Source: Niebla homalea (lineage: Eukaryota > Ascomycota > Lecanoromycetes > Lecanorales > Ramalinaceae). Taken from it: a stretch of 64,000 bases of DNA. The notes under the pieces were generated by a model. That model was not told where the DNA came from and did not search any database. It was given only the letters and a program-made list of their open reading frames with translations. Each line of letters starts with the position of its first letter. Within the stretch, counting starts at the first letter, position 1. Both the position numbers and the translations under genes were made by a program. Location of the stretch: contig JAHGAU010000005.1 of NCBI GenBank assembly GCA_019925105.1, positions 620,001-684,000 of the forward strand, written 5' to 3'. Below are positions 22,903 to 33,909 of the stretch, piece by piece.

Positions 22903-23546
22903 TGCATGAACTTAAACCTTGCATGATACTCAGGCCTGAGCTCTCATTGCAGGCTGCACCATTGTGACAATTTCGGACGACTGAAAGCCATCAACTTGAG
23001 AGATAAAGACGCAGTAAGCCTAGTAGAAGCTTGCTCACCATGATTTTCGCAGTGAAGATCTGCGTGACGGAATCAGGGCTTTGGCCGTAACGTCCACCAA
23101 GCGATATGATGAATCTCCAGAAGGCAATCATGGAGTCAGAATCTTCATCGTAGCCACATTCATTCTATACTATGATCCTTACGTGTAGTCTTAGATGATT
23201 GTCCCACACTCGCCACACCTCTGACCGTGATTTTGGACTACTACCAGCCATATACTCAAATGACTCGAGTGATTTACTGACTTTTTAACACGTTACTTTC
23301 AACTATGGACCTTCGATCTACCGACTTTAAGCCAGGTTAAAAGCGTGGTTCAAGAGTGCAGGGTGGAGACGTGGTTTTGACTGAGGTGGGCTCTCGAGAG
23401 TCGCCGCTGTTCATCACTTCGGTCTTTGCGGATCTTCAGTATGACGGGACGATCTATAGTCTTATCTAAAGCTGAAGAAGCAGTTGTTACAAAATGATTG
23501 TATCTTTGTGCTTGCTGAGCATATTCTGCTGGCACTATATACACTC
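22903..23546. other. Intergenic, Zn2Cys6 gene promoter
   Basis: Upstream of the transcription factor gene and downstream of the dehydrogenase. A minus-strand open stretch at about 22990-23170 lacks a credible gene structure. Positions 23076-23113 resemble part of the adjacent dehydrogenase (see findings). Confidence 0.45.
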
Positions 23547-24785
23547 TTATTGGTATGCTTTCGTCTCCCGGTCACACCATTCATAGAATTGTCCAGCTTT
23601 TCCGTTCTCGATACTCTCCTGTATGTGTTCGGGGATTGGGCCAAAACGTCCCCAAGGTATGATGAACGCGCCCGCTTTCTCACTGGTGATTTCCGGCGAG
23701 AGTGTGGCAAAGAGCTCGGTATAGGCACCATACTTGGGTTCCTTGAACATGAGACCCTAGCGGACATAGTCAGAAACTATTCATCGCAGAAGCACAGAGA
23801 AGTCTTCGACACGGGAGACGGGCCGTGGCCTACCATGATCTTGCGCTGGATGGATGGCAAATGACGCTGCAGCTCTGTCTTCAGTAAACCAGGATTGACG
23901 CCCTGAACTACGTCAGTTGGTGCTTGGATTACTTGTGGGGCTCTTGCCAACGAACCACGTTCAAGATACCGGCTTGGTTGAGACGTCGGGCTGATTCGTT
24001 CGCTAAGAAGACATTGGCAACCTTGCTTTGCATGTAATTTTCCATCGCATTCTAAAAGAATAAGCATGAGTTCGGAAATCATTTCGTTTTTCATTAATCG
24101 CGTACCTTGATGACCCTAGGACTGCCATCACCGTTCATAGTGATGCCACCTTTAGGAACAGACGCAGCTATCATCGATGAGACCCAAACGATACGGACTC
24201 CAAGAGCGTTAGACGCCTGGGCCGCTGTTTTTCGGAGAGTCGGCTCCAGGTGGTGATTCAGAAGAAAAGGGCCGAGGCAATTTGTGCCCATCTCTAGATC
24301 ATGTCCCTATCATGGCAAAGTCAGTGATACTCTTCGGTAATGGCATTCGCCAGGTCTTTCAGCTGAGAGAATACGATCATGATCAGTCCAGGGTATCGAC
24401 TTACCAAGCTTGTCTTACTACCAGCGGGCGGCATCATGAGACCGGCGTTGTGTACAAGAACATCAAGTCGGTCTTCTCTTGAAAGAAAGTCGCGCGCAGA
24501 CTTTCCAATCGAGGCTGGATTCGCAAGATCCACCTGTAGAGATTCTAAACGGCCTGTTTTGGTTTTGACTTGGCTCTTGATGGCATCGATTGCTGCATTG
24601 ATCTTTTCAGAGGACCGTGCTGCAATATAGACAGTCCCGTTAAGTACATAAAGCATCTTCGCAAGCTCAAGACCGACCCCGGAGGTACTCCCGGTGACTA
24701 AGAACACACGTCCACCTTGATCGCTGGCATTTTTCTCGTTGAAAGCAGGGCGCGGGGGAAAAATCTGGTCAAAGGGCGGTGGCAT
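23547..24785 (-). CDS. Short-chain dehydrogenase/reductase
   Basis: Exons: 24785-24405, 24306-24106, 24051-23956, 23902-23834 and 23756-23547, giving 318 residues, typical of classical SDRs. The cofactor motif TGSTSGVG is at residues 31-38, HNAG follows, and the active-site set is Asn136 (GTNCLGPF), Ser171 (VWVSSM), Tyr200 and Lys204 (YMQSK). The C-terminus carries VNPG and FIIPWGRFGP, as in retinol-dehydrogenase-like fungal SDRs. It likely reduces or oxidises a small hydrophobic substrate with NADP(H); the substrate is unknown. The exon 3 donor could be 23956 or 23959, since both candidate donors are weak; the chosen one restores the usual Val before the VNPG segment. It lies between a Zn2Cys6 regulator and, divergently, a methyltransferase. 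Confidence 0.87.
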
Positions 24786-25783
24786 GATATTGATTCAAAC
24801 CTGGAGATGTGCTTTGAAGTGGTGAAAGATGCAATGTCTTAAATGTCTTGAAAGACTATTTGTCCCAATAGAAGATCGAAGCATAACGAAGGAGGGAAAT
24901 GATTAGACCGACCACGAACTTATAAAAACCTGTACGAAGAAGCTTGCACCGCTGAACATAGCCTCAGCCGCCGGACATTAGCATGATTACCCTACATGGC
25001 AAATTCTTTGGCACCGAGGCAGATTGCTGGAACAGAGCTATGCTGAGATGAGCAGAAAGAGGCAGGCTGCGGACTTAGTGCGGGCGTGCGAGAATTACCC
25101 TATGGGGAAATCTCTTAAGAACAAGGAGAAGACAGTGAGTGATGTCATCTGAGGGCGTGATGAATGGGAAGAAGTACTGAAACTGCTGTTTCAGATGCAC
25201 TGGCGTCACTGCATTATCTCAGTCGAGGCATGTGACAGCCTAGTTGACCGACGCCAGTCGTGAACATGAGCTGAAAGACATACTTCCTGCCCCAAGAAGG
25301 TGGATATGACAGACTTACGAACATTACATACTGAGGGTCATCAAGCGTAAAAGATTGGGTAGTGGAATGGCAGCTCCGAGCACAAGATGCTGGTTCTTAG
25401 AGCATTTTCGGTATCCGTCTCCTCTTACTGAGCTGACGTGCTATCTGATGCGTTGTCGGAGGGGGTCGAAGCGCCAGTCTAAGCCAAAATGGATTGTAGC
25501 GTGCCGTTTCAGCGGGTTTCGCCTTTCGGCCTTCAAGTCCGAGGTCCCCCCGGCTTGGTCATCGCGGGGCTCCTCATGCCAAACGCCCACGTGCAAATGC
25601 AAGTGATGGGATACGATACAAGTTACAAGGCATTCGACTTTCCTCATCAATACATTGAATCATCCTGGAATATACACCTGTGCAAGCATTATAACACACA
25701 GTAATCTTGCACATCTATACTCTACATCCACACGTACAACCCCCTTGAATATCGTCAAACTATTGGCTCTAGTATCGAGCAAT
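24786..25783. other. Divergent promoter region, dehydrogenase and methyltransferase
   Basis: About 1 kb separates the divergent SDR and methyltransferase genes. A weak TATAAG-like element for the SDR lies near 24918-24925 on the minus strand, about 135 bases before its ATG. No gene in between is supported. Confidence 0.5.
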
Positions 25784-27515
25784 ATGGCAACGAATACGAC
25801 GGATCCAGATACCAGTGCTCAGGCCAAGAACACCCCCGTTCCAGCTCCTGAACTTGCCTCTGAGCCTGCGCCAGCTCCCATTGCAGCGGCGACTGATACC
25901 GATACGACAGTAAGGCAGAATTGACGCCAGCCGAAATACTTTACTAAGGACACTGCTGTAGAGTGAAACGGATGATTCTGCTTTAGGAGATTCTGACAGG
26001 TAGGTCAGCGCATGACCTGGCGGATTCGTTCTGATGATTATTCCTCCAGTGAATCCTATACTGCTTCGCTCACATCGAGCATCACGGCTTATCAAATCGA
26101 GCACGGCCGCCGTTATCACGCTTATCAAGCAGGCAGTAAGTTGTAATCCTTATTTCAAAGCTCGCTGGCTGAGTATATAATGAAGGATACGTCCTGCCAA
26201 ACGATGAGGCAGGTTGCTTGATTACAAATCAACTTCTCAGCGCTGATTGGAGTCCGCTATAGCAAGAGCAAGAACGGTGAGTAGAAAATTGTGAGATAAC
26301 ACTGCCATAAGCTAACGAACCCCTTCAGACTTGATCTCCAGTACCATGCACTACGCCTTGCTTTTGAGGACAAGGCATACTTCGCACCAATTGGAGATGA
26401 CCCTAAAGCCATCATGGATGTTGGCACCGGGACAGGTACAGCACTCTCCCCTTGTAAAGGCGCTGAGCTAACGTGGTTCTTTGACTACAGGCATATGGGC
26501 AATTGATGTGGGTAGGTCATCCCCTGCTCACCTGAGATGTAATCGAATGTGGCTGACGACCACTGAAAGCCGAGATACACCCGGAGGCAGAGGTAAGATC
26601 TTGGTCTGAGCCGTGCACGAAGTACAGTTGTGAGTAGATCTTGTCTGATTGTTCCCAAAGATCATTGGCACCGACTTGAGCCCAATACAGCCGCAGTGGT
26701 AGGTCAAGCATGTCAAAGTTGTAATACGTAGGCTAATGGCGCCCTTAAGGATACCTCCGAATGTCAAGGTAGTCTTCGAGAGATTTGTACATGAGAGTTC
26801 AATTAATCCCCTTTCAGTTCGAAGTCGACGACGCCGAGCAAACGTGGACCTATCCTGAAAATCACTTCGACCTCATCCACACTCGCATTATGAGTGGAAG
26901 TTTACGCAATTGGGAGAAATTTTTCGAGACGAGCTTCAAGTAACTGCCGAGGCCTCCCGACTCCTTGGAAAGGTCCCTTTCATAGCTTCCTCGCTAATTG
27001 TATGAACAGACACTGCAGACCCGGTGGCTGGATCGAATGCCAAGAAATCGACGTCGACGCCCGGTCCGACGACGGCTCCTTGACCGAAGACAGCTACATC
27101 GTCAAATGGGCACGGAACCAGGAAGAAGCCATTAACAAAGTCGGTACGACCATGCGACTGGACGGCCCAAAGCTCAAGAGACAGCTCGAAGACGCCGGAT
27201 TTGTCAATGTCACCACAACGGAGTTTAAGATACCTATAGGTACATGGCCTGCCGATCCTAAGATGCGCGAGACAGGAGCCTTCCAGCTGGTGGCGATGTT
27301 GGATGGAATCCAGGGGTTGACGCTGGCTTTGTGGACAAGGTTCCTTGGATGGAATGAGCAAGAGATCGAGGTGTTCCTGGCCAAGATAAGGGCAGAGTGG
27401 AGAAATAGAAAGATCCACTCCTACTGGCCACTGTAAGAACATATGTTCCCTTGGTATTGCATCTAACACTAACAGCCACAGGCATGTGGCTTACGGCCAA
27501 AAGCCCACCATATGA
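25784..27515 (+). CDS. LaeA-like (UMTA) SAM-dependent methyltransferase, 13 exons
   Basis: Exons: 25784-25909, 25962-25999, 26050-26135, 26186-26212, 26267-26276, 26329-26435, 26491-26511, 26570-26592, 26661-26698, 26750-26768, 26818-26939, 27010-27432 and 27482-27515; 357 residues. Every phase agrees and each junction rebuilds the family sequence: YQIEHGRRYHAYQAG, YVLPNDEAEQERLDLQYHAL, SAM motif I DVGTGTGIWAIDVA (about residues 125-138), IIGTDLSPIQP, FDLIHTR, HCRPGGWIECQE and a C-terminus YWPLHVAYGQKP. The N-terminal 60 residues are Ala/Pro/Thr-rich and disordered. Relatives include velvet-complex regulators and secondary-metabolite methyltransferases; substrate unknown. Exon 5 is only 10 bases, and five acceptors appear to be AAG. 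Unspliced, only the C-terminal half reads as an open frame. Confidence 0.86.
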
Positions 27516-30416
27516 GAATAGTCTACAGGTCTAGAACAGAGGAGATTTTTTCCTGTCAAGTGTTGTCATCTGAAGGCTCTTTTACTCATTTCATTCTAAA
27601 ATCCATGTGCTACGCTTTTGAACGAGCTATGCGCTGCCTCAACATCAAGGCTCTGATGAAGCTGTGTACCATCTGGAGAAACAGTGCGTGCAGTAATAAA
27701 CAACGTGATCTCAGTGCAGTGGTAGGCAAGATCCGTGAAGCTCAAACTTTCGTCAATCGGGGCCTTGATGGTGTATGCCCTACAACGCAGATCCTATTTC
27801 AACAGGTGAGCTGAAGTCACCACATTCACACGAACATCCACGGTAGAATGGTAGGTCACTTTCGCTGCTCTCATTTCCAGCTTTTGTCATTGCTTCTCTT
27901 GTCAAGTGAGCCTTGCTTGAAAGACCTAAACCGACCTTCAAGTTTTCTCCAATCGGTTCTAGTCGGGCACGACCTTTCCCTCTGCAAGATACCCGGGACA
28001 GTGCCAATATCAAAATGTCATGGACCCTTCCCGATTGCGTAAGGTGGGGCAAAGCGTCACCAGCCCGTGGTAAAGAAACACACTTCAATGTACTTAGCGT
28101 CTCAACGACAGTGATTATAAAATTTTGACGTTCTGAATTGCCATTTACGGTTGGCGTTTGGTGTTCTGCACTCACGCTAGTCAGCGAGACGTTGGTCCAT
28201 GTGTCAATCAAACCTTCTCGAATGGTGAATCGGCCGAGCCCCACTTGCTAGGCTCATTGTGCGTGAGATAAACATATCATCCACCTCCACTCTTGCTTCG
28301 ACCAGTCCCATATATTCGGACCCCAATGAGATTGATCTCGCACATCAAATGTCGCGAACAGACCCTCCTGCAAAATTGACAGACACCATATTAGGATGAT
28401 GAAGATTCCATGAGTGCTCACTGATAGCATTTGGCTCCTGTCAGTACCGTCTTGTGTATGATGCCTTAAGCATACGTATCAGACAAGATCAAAGTTATCC
28501 GTGATGACCACGTTGCCTGGCCTCGTACAAGGTAGCATTGATATGATATCTTGATGCTAGACGAATGACGACTGTCCTGAAACTTTTTCTTAAATCCGAA
28601 CATCATACGCCGATTTAGCGACTTCGAGCTTCCTGCGAGACAAAATGCTTGCATTGGTCGAACTTTTAGCTGCCCTCTCAATGTACGATGACACTATGCC
28701 TTACAAGGTATTACCGACCCTACATATTCACAGTCAAGAAAGAAAAAGAGATTTAAGCTCGCTGGCCGTTTGAAAGGATCTGGCTGGAAGGTACCTTCGA
28801 TGTCTTGTGCTTTTCAACATTCCATCATAAATCAATCTAAGAATGAATTCACCACACCTTGACCGGAAATACTACTCATCAGATCGAAAAAACCCACGTA
28901 CCCAAGCAATCTTCATCTGTGAGTGTGCCACCCCGCAAGGATAAGAAAGCATCTGATCATGATCTCTGGAGAGATTATGTATGGCTCAAACCAGATGGCG
29001 CGCCCATGTCTAAGCTCTCGTAAAGCCCCTCCAATTGAGCAGATCGTAGCTAGTATCAATGTTAGCTTTCACGATGACCATTTGTATTACGAAATCCGGC
29101 TATGTGTAATCGCGATATTCACGGGACACCTCATAAATTAGGAGTCAAGAAAGCGCAGGCTATCATGGGAAAATGCGAGAGGATCGACGGGCAAGGGCCC
29201 GGAAGAGAGTACTGAAGCCTTGACAAGACTAGAGCGATGAACAAACGAAAAGGTGGAAGGACCAAGGAACAAGGGCTCAGTCAAGCGTACCAATCGCATA
29301 TATTCTCTTCCATGAGCCACTATAGTAAGCAATAGCTCCATTAAAGTTTCACCAGGCGGCTTTCACAATGGACGGACACGCAGTCGTTGAAAAATTAAGA
29401 TTTCGTACGAGCAGCGCAAACAGTTTCTGGGACAGGAAAGTATCGGGCCAAGTGCAAAGGGAAATTTTGAGCCAAAGGCTACAGGTACACACGAGCTGCC
29501 TCGATCTCAAGTCATGGTAGCGTGACAAGTAGTCATTCTTTGAGATAGGATCATTTCGTTGTAAGATAGCTCATGCTCCAATAGAGATAGCTCGCGGGTA
29601 GCAAGCTTACCCTAGGATGCATGAAATGCGACATGCAGAATCTACCATAGTCTCATAGCGTAGTTTAGAATCGTTTCTAGGATTCAAAAGCAATGAAAGC
29701 CAACTACTCATGGCCAGCAAATCTTGACCACGATAGAGCATGGTTTTGAGTTCGATAAAATCAATCTCAGGGCCCAAATTTCCTGGCTCGTATTGTAGAT
29801 GATGGGTAAGATGAGTGACTGGACTTTGCTCCACCAGTCGATTGGAACATGTGGCAATTGAGGGGTCCGTTCGACTCTCTGATACCACTCATCGGCTGCG
29901 TTGGCTACCTGTGAGTATAGCTGTCTCTGTCCCCAAGCCCAATATGATTGTGGTGCGTATTGGTGATGTTACCCCTCTTGCCCCTTTCGAGACCATTGTG
30001 CCTCATGGCGGGAACCTTCGTTGCGCTTAGCCAATTCTAGACTAGTGCGATGCACGGAAAGGGGATGGTGATTGTGTTCAAGGGGCAGTTGAAATAATTG
30101 ATGCAATATGCGCAAATGGGTGCAGGGGAAGGGTGAGTAAGCCGAATCACTTGTATTGAGTCTACCACTATGCTTGTCTAATTACACCGTGACAACGACC
30201 GTATTTATGTCCATCCCAAGGGCCGTTTAATGACCGTATACTCACCGTACCTTATGCACCGGTACACCTATAATACCGTTAATAAAAGGCCGTTTAATAG
30301 GCCTTTATACGATAGGCTCTTTAATGCAGGGGCTGCCAAGACAACCGCGGAATACCCCCGTGCATCAATCATGAGGCTGTCATTTCCAATTTCAATATCA
30401 GCATCATGATCTAAGG
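27516..30416. other. Gene-poor region of 2.9 kb
   Basis: No convincing gene. All open frames are short and family-less. A minus-strand segment near 28265-28425 looks faintly coding with an intron-like break, and a repeat and hairpin tract lies at 30187-30308; both are treated separately. No tRNA found. Confidence 0.5.
30187..30308. repeat. CCGT-rich tract ending in a GGCC hairpin
   Basis: Seven CCGT tetramers lie on one strand between 30187 and 30293, two of them within GGCCGTTTAAT. The tract ends in an inverted repeat at 30282-30308 (arms around AAAGGCC and GGCCTTT, 8-base loop, one bulge). It is about 110 bases upstream of the GT17 start and may be a promoter element or the relic of a small transposon. 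Confidence 0.6.
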
Positions 30417-31535
30417 ATGTCAATAAAATCACGAGTAGTTTGTCTTCGTCTTGCGCCCGGGCTCTTAATCCTTTTCGTCCTCTTCTCTGCAGCCAACTGG
30501 TCATTCCGCAGATACAGCCAGCATACAAAAACCGTGTCTAATGAGGTTTATGCTGGCCCTCACGTAGACCCAGAACCAGGACAGTTACATGGGTTCCTGC
30601 CATTCGACATCGCTCAAGAGACATGCCAGAAGAGGCGATTGGATGCGTTTGCAAGAAGGAATGTGAAGCGGAAAGTCTATGATTTGTTCCTGTTTAGTAA
30701 TGAGCTAGATTGGCTTGATATCCGACTGAATGAACTGGACACGGAAGTGGATTTTTTCATCATCCTCGAGGCCGACTCCACATTTCAAGAAAGTCCCAAG
30801 CCATTAAGGCTACTCGAGCATTGGGAAGAGTTCGCGCGCTTTCACCCAAAGATGATCCGCCGAACGGTAAAGCTCTCGGAAGCAAAGCTGCCAGATGGTG
30901 ACACGTGGGAGCATGAAAGGTTTATGCGCAATGCACTTTTCGATCAGGGGATGGCGGACCTACCAGACCAGGCGCAGCCGGAAAAAGGAGATGTCCTGCT
31001 GGTATCAGACATCGACGAGATTCCCCGCCCGGAGATCATCAGTATACTGAGAAATTGTGCATTTCCTCGCCGTGTCACCCTACGCAGCAACTTCTACTAC
31101 TACAGCTTTCAGTGGCAACATCGCGGTGAGCAGTGGGCTCATCCGCAGGCAACGTACTATGATGGATTTGACAACACCATCAAGCCTGAGAAGCTCCGCT
31201 CAGGCGTGACCGAAAGTCCATACTTTGAGCTTTACAATGCCGCGTGGCACTGCAGTTCGTGTATGGCAACATTGAATGATCTGGTTGATAAGATCACGTC
31301 CTTCTCGCACAAAGTCTACAACGATCCATACATCCTAGATAGAGCAAAGCTGCTCCGGAAAGTTCGAGGTGGGCTGGACCTATTTGAGAGAGAAGATCAA
31401 GTATACGATCGAATCGACAACAACCTCGACCTTCCAGGATATCTCAAGAAGAACAATACCCAGGAGAAGTACAAATACATGTTGGATCGCGACCCCCTAA
31501 ATGCCAATTTTGCAGATTCGAACGGGTTTGAGTGA
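30417..31535 (+). CDS. Glycosyltransferase family 17 protein, type II membrane
   Basis: A single exon of 372 residues. A short basic N-terminus and one hydrophobic segment (about residues 11-27) suggest a type II Golgi or ER membrane protein. The luminal part matches GT17 (beta-1,4-mannosyl-glycoprotein N-acetylglucosaminyltransferase-like): VYDLFLFSNELDWLDIRLNE, FFIILEADSTFQ, the acidic metal motif DIDEIPRP starting at Asp198 and NFYYYSFQW, then WHCSSC. GT17 in animals adds bisecting GlcNAc. Fungal members are common but their acceptor is not established, so the substrate is open. No intron is needed. Confidence 0.92.
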   Translation: MSIKSRVVCLRLAPGLLILFVLFSAANWSFRRYSQHTKTVSNEVYAGPHVDPEPGQLHGFLPFDIAQETCQKRRLDAFARRNVKRKVYDLFLFSNELDWLDIRLNELDTEVDFFIILEADSTFQESPKPLRLLEHWEEFARFHPKMIRRTVKLSEAKLPDGDTWEHERFMRNALFDQGMADLPDQAQPEKGDVLLVSDIDEIPRPEIISILRNCAFPRRVTLRSNFYYYSFQWQHRGEQWAHPQATYYDGFDNTIKPEKLRSGVTESPYFELYNAAWHCSSCMATLNDLVDKITSFSHKVYNDPYILDRAKLLRKVRGGLDLFEREDQVYDRIDNNLDLPGYLKKNNTQEKYKYMLDRDPLNANFADSNGFE

Positions 31536-32038
31536 TGGATGCAAGACTCGATCTTGCACGAAGAAGTCGTCGATCGGCTTTTTCAACGCGGTCTGTAAAT
31601 AAGGGGGAGTGAGCCATTTATGGCAGAGAGCAAAGGTAAGACTTGAGCAAACCTGGGAAGGTTCCCCGTTTCTCAATTACCGTGATAGAGGGTTTAATGA
31701 GCACGGCCACAGCCACGCTAACTCACCGCTACCGAGTGGGGCCCGTGCAGATTGCGGTGCCCCTGAGAGATAGGAAGAGATGAGGCTCGATGAAATATAC
31801 TGCCGCGCAAACGGCATGCTCGGAATAGACATGCTTGGTATGCATGTGAGTTGAATATGTTAAAGCAGTCGGGGATAGCTCGATCGCACTCATCTTACAA
31901 CATGAATATCAATTGTCCCGTGGCGGCAAGAGATATTCGATGTTTCACCTTTGGTCGAGAGTTAGACTTTCCAAATTCATTGATGGCGCTGTACTGTTGA
32001 TCTCTCTGTCTTTTCCAGCTGAGAGTTGTAAGACCGAG
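31536..32038. other. Intergenic, GH53-like promoter and leader
   Basis: The frame of the next gene is open back to 31913, but the signal peptide argues that translation starts at 32039. No other feature seen. Confidence 0.55.
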
Positions 32039-33529
32039 ATGGCTTCCTCGCGTCCACGGTCTTTACCAAGCCTTGCTTTTTTATTGTTCTCTATCTTTCT
32101 CTTCTCCACCACCGCGCTCCCTATTCAGGATGATGAGTGTTCCGATGCCACATTACCTAGCAACTCCTCCCTTTCCACTCCCTCAAATCTTATCAGGAGT
32201 AGCAACACGGCCACTGATTTCCAAGGCCAATTTATTGCGGGCGCAACCATCGGCACTTTGATGCGTATGGAAGCCATTCCTGGACGCATCTTCTACGACT
32301 ACGATGGCGTCACCGTCAAAGACCCAGTGCAGATGCTGGCGGACGCAGGCGTCAATGCAATTCGGATAGAAGGTGAGCGTGGGCAATGCCTAGGCCCTAC
32401 TAACTTCGTCAACAACGCAAGCACACGTGGTGACGAGTTGCTATTCAAACTTGACTGGGGATGTATGGATATTCAAGTCAGGACCGCCGAACGGGCTGTC
32501 GCTCAAGGCATGCGGATTGTCCTCACTATCAATCAGGGATTGACCATCCCCAAAGAACTGGAGTCTTTGTCCTACCCAGAGATGATTGACAATGTCCAGA
32601 CTGAGGCAAAGCGACAGTTGCAGCCATACCTCGACGCCAAAATCGTTCCGGACATCATCTTGCTGGAGAATGAGGGCAGCGATGGCTTCTTGTTCACCGA
32701 AGAGTCCACCGGCCACATCCGCGGCACCAAGGACAACAAGGCATCCACAGACCAAATCGACAAAGAGCTCTGCGGCCAGATCCCGACTGGGAACATGGTC
32801 TCCTACCCCCAGCTCTCAGGATACTACAAAGCCGAGATCCTAGCCTGCAACGACGCCATCACAGCAGCAGGTTTCTCCGCTGATACTGTCCGTTACGGCC
32901 TCCACTCCCACGGACAGTACGTCCAATGGAAAGAAGGCGTCGTCCACGGACCCAACCCCCCCAGCGAAAGCGACCTCAAAGATTCCTCGGGCAACGCTTG
33001 TGGTGGCGCGCAAGTCATCCCCGCCGACATCCTCGCCCAGAACGCATCGCAACTCCTCACCATCGCCGGCTTCTCCGCCTACCCGGACCCCATGACGCCC
33101 GCGGACATCAACTCCGAGGACTCGCAAAACGCGACGCTGGACCGCTTGCGCACGACTCTCACCCAGCTGCAAGGATACGCGGAGGCGTACGGCAAATACG
33201 AGGAAGGGCCCTTCCAGGGCCAGTACAAGCTGCAAGGGCTGGGGGTCGAGTACGCGACCTCCTTCACGGCCGATCAGATCCCGCAGGAGCAGGCTTTGAC
33301 GGAGCTGATGTGGCGGACCGTCAAGGGGTACTCGGCCTTCCTGGGCGTGATGTGGTACGAGCCCTTCTACGTCTACGGCGACTGGGAAGGGGGGCTGGCC
33401 AGTCTGGTTCGCAAGACTGGCAGCGGTGATGTGTCCGGGGAGGTGCCGACTGAGATGGTCAAGACGTGGGGGGAGGCGGCGGTCAGTCCATGGCGGAAGG
33501 CTGCTTCGGGTTCTTCGGCGACGCAGTGA
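32039..33529 (+). CDS. Secreted GH53-like glycoside hydrolase (endo-galactanase-like)
   Basis: 496 residues in one exon. I chose the ATG at 32039 because the next 24 residues form a signal peptide (SLAFLLFSIFLFSTTALP); an upstream in-frame ATG adds 42 residues before it. The mature part has a TIM-barrel opening like GH53 (GATIGTLMRMEAIPG, FYDYDGVTVKDP, LADAGVNAIRIE). Candidate acid/base is Glu212 after Asn211 (LLENEG) and candidate nucleophile Glu404 (GVEYATSF), both by analogy with GH53. It would cut beta-1,4-galactan side chains of pectin, but at about 500 residues it is longer and more divergent than typical fungal galactanases of about 350, so activity is uncertain. The 3' half has markedly GC-rich codon use. 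Confidence 0.75.
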   Translation: MASSRPRSLPSLAFLLFSIFLFSTTALPIQDDECSDATLPSNSSLSTPSNLIRSSNTATDFQGQFIAGATIGTLMRMEAIPGRIFYDYDGVTVKDPVQMLADAGVNAIRIEGERGQCLGPTNFVNNASTRGDELLFKLDWGCMDIQVRTAERAVAQGMRIVLTINQGLTIPKELESLSYPEMIDNVQTEAKRQLQPYLDAKIVPDIILLENEGSDGFLFTEESTGHIRGTKDNKASTDQIDKELCGQIPTGNMVSYPQLSGYYKAEILACNDAITAAGFSADTVRYGLHSHGQYVQWKEGVVHGPNPPSESDLKDSSGNACGGAQVIPADILAQNASQLLTIAGFSAYPDPMTPADINSEDSQNATLDRLRTTLTQLQGYAEAYGKYEEGPFQGQYKLQGLGVEYATSFTADQIPQEQALTELMWRTVKGYSAFLGVMWYEPFYVYGDWEGGLASLVRKTGSGDVSGEVPTEMVKTWGEAAVSPWRKAASGSSATQ

Positions 33530-33909
33530 ATGGAGCAGCAAAAACTCCTGACTTTCGTCCGAGGGAAGCTCTCCTTGGCTGTCACATTCTTATTCATGTA
33601 CATACCATCAAGGGAGTCAGGCACTCTCGTCTTCTCTGTTATATAAGTGGGTCTGATCGCTTCATGATCAACTGAGCGAGTACATCTTTCAAATAAAGCA
33701 GCTATGGGACCTGCAAGACAAGAATCATTTCGGATCAAGTCATAAGGCGACTTTTGGGAAAACTCCTGCATGCAATTTGAGAGTGACTAAATACATTCAG
33801 CACGCCACGGCCGTGACATCATCTTACCAGACAGAGCACAGAAAGCCTCCCCAATCCTCATTGATCAAAAAAGTCCAACCGGTAAGAATGACGCGAGAAA
33901 AAAGACCAT
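33530..33909. other. Intergenic, convergent 3' regions
   Basis: Between the GH53-like and glycine-zipper genes. Nothing supported. Confidence 0.6.

Noticed and set aside
27780..28244. 154-codon minus-strand frame
   Set aside because: No recognisable domain, no matching promoter or intron structure; composition looks random.
31913..32038. N-terminal extension of the GH53-like protein
   Set aside because: It would bury the signal peptide 42 residues inside the protein.
32840..33541. 233-codon antisense frame in the GH53-like gene
   Set aside because: Caused by GC-rich third positions of the sense gene; Arg/Leu/Val-rich with no family resemblance.
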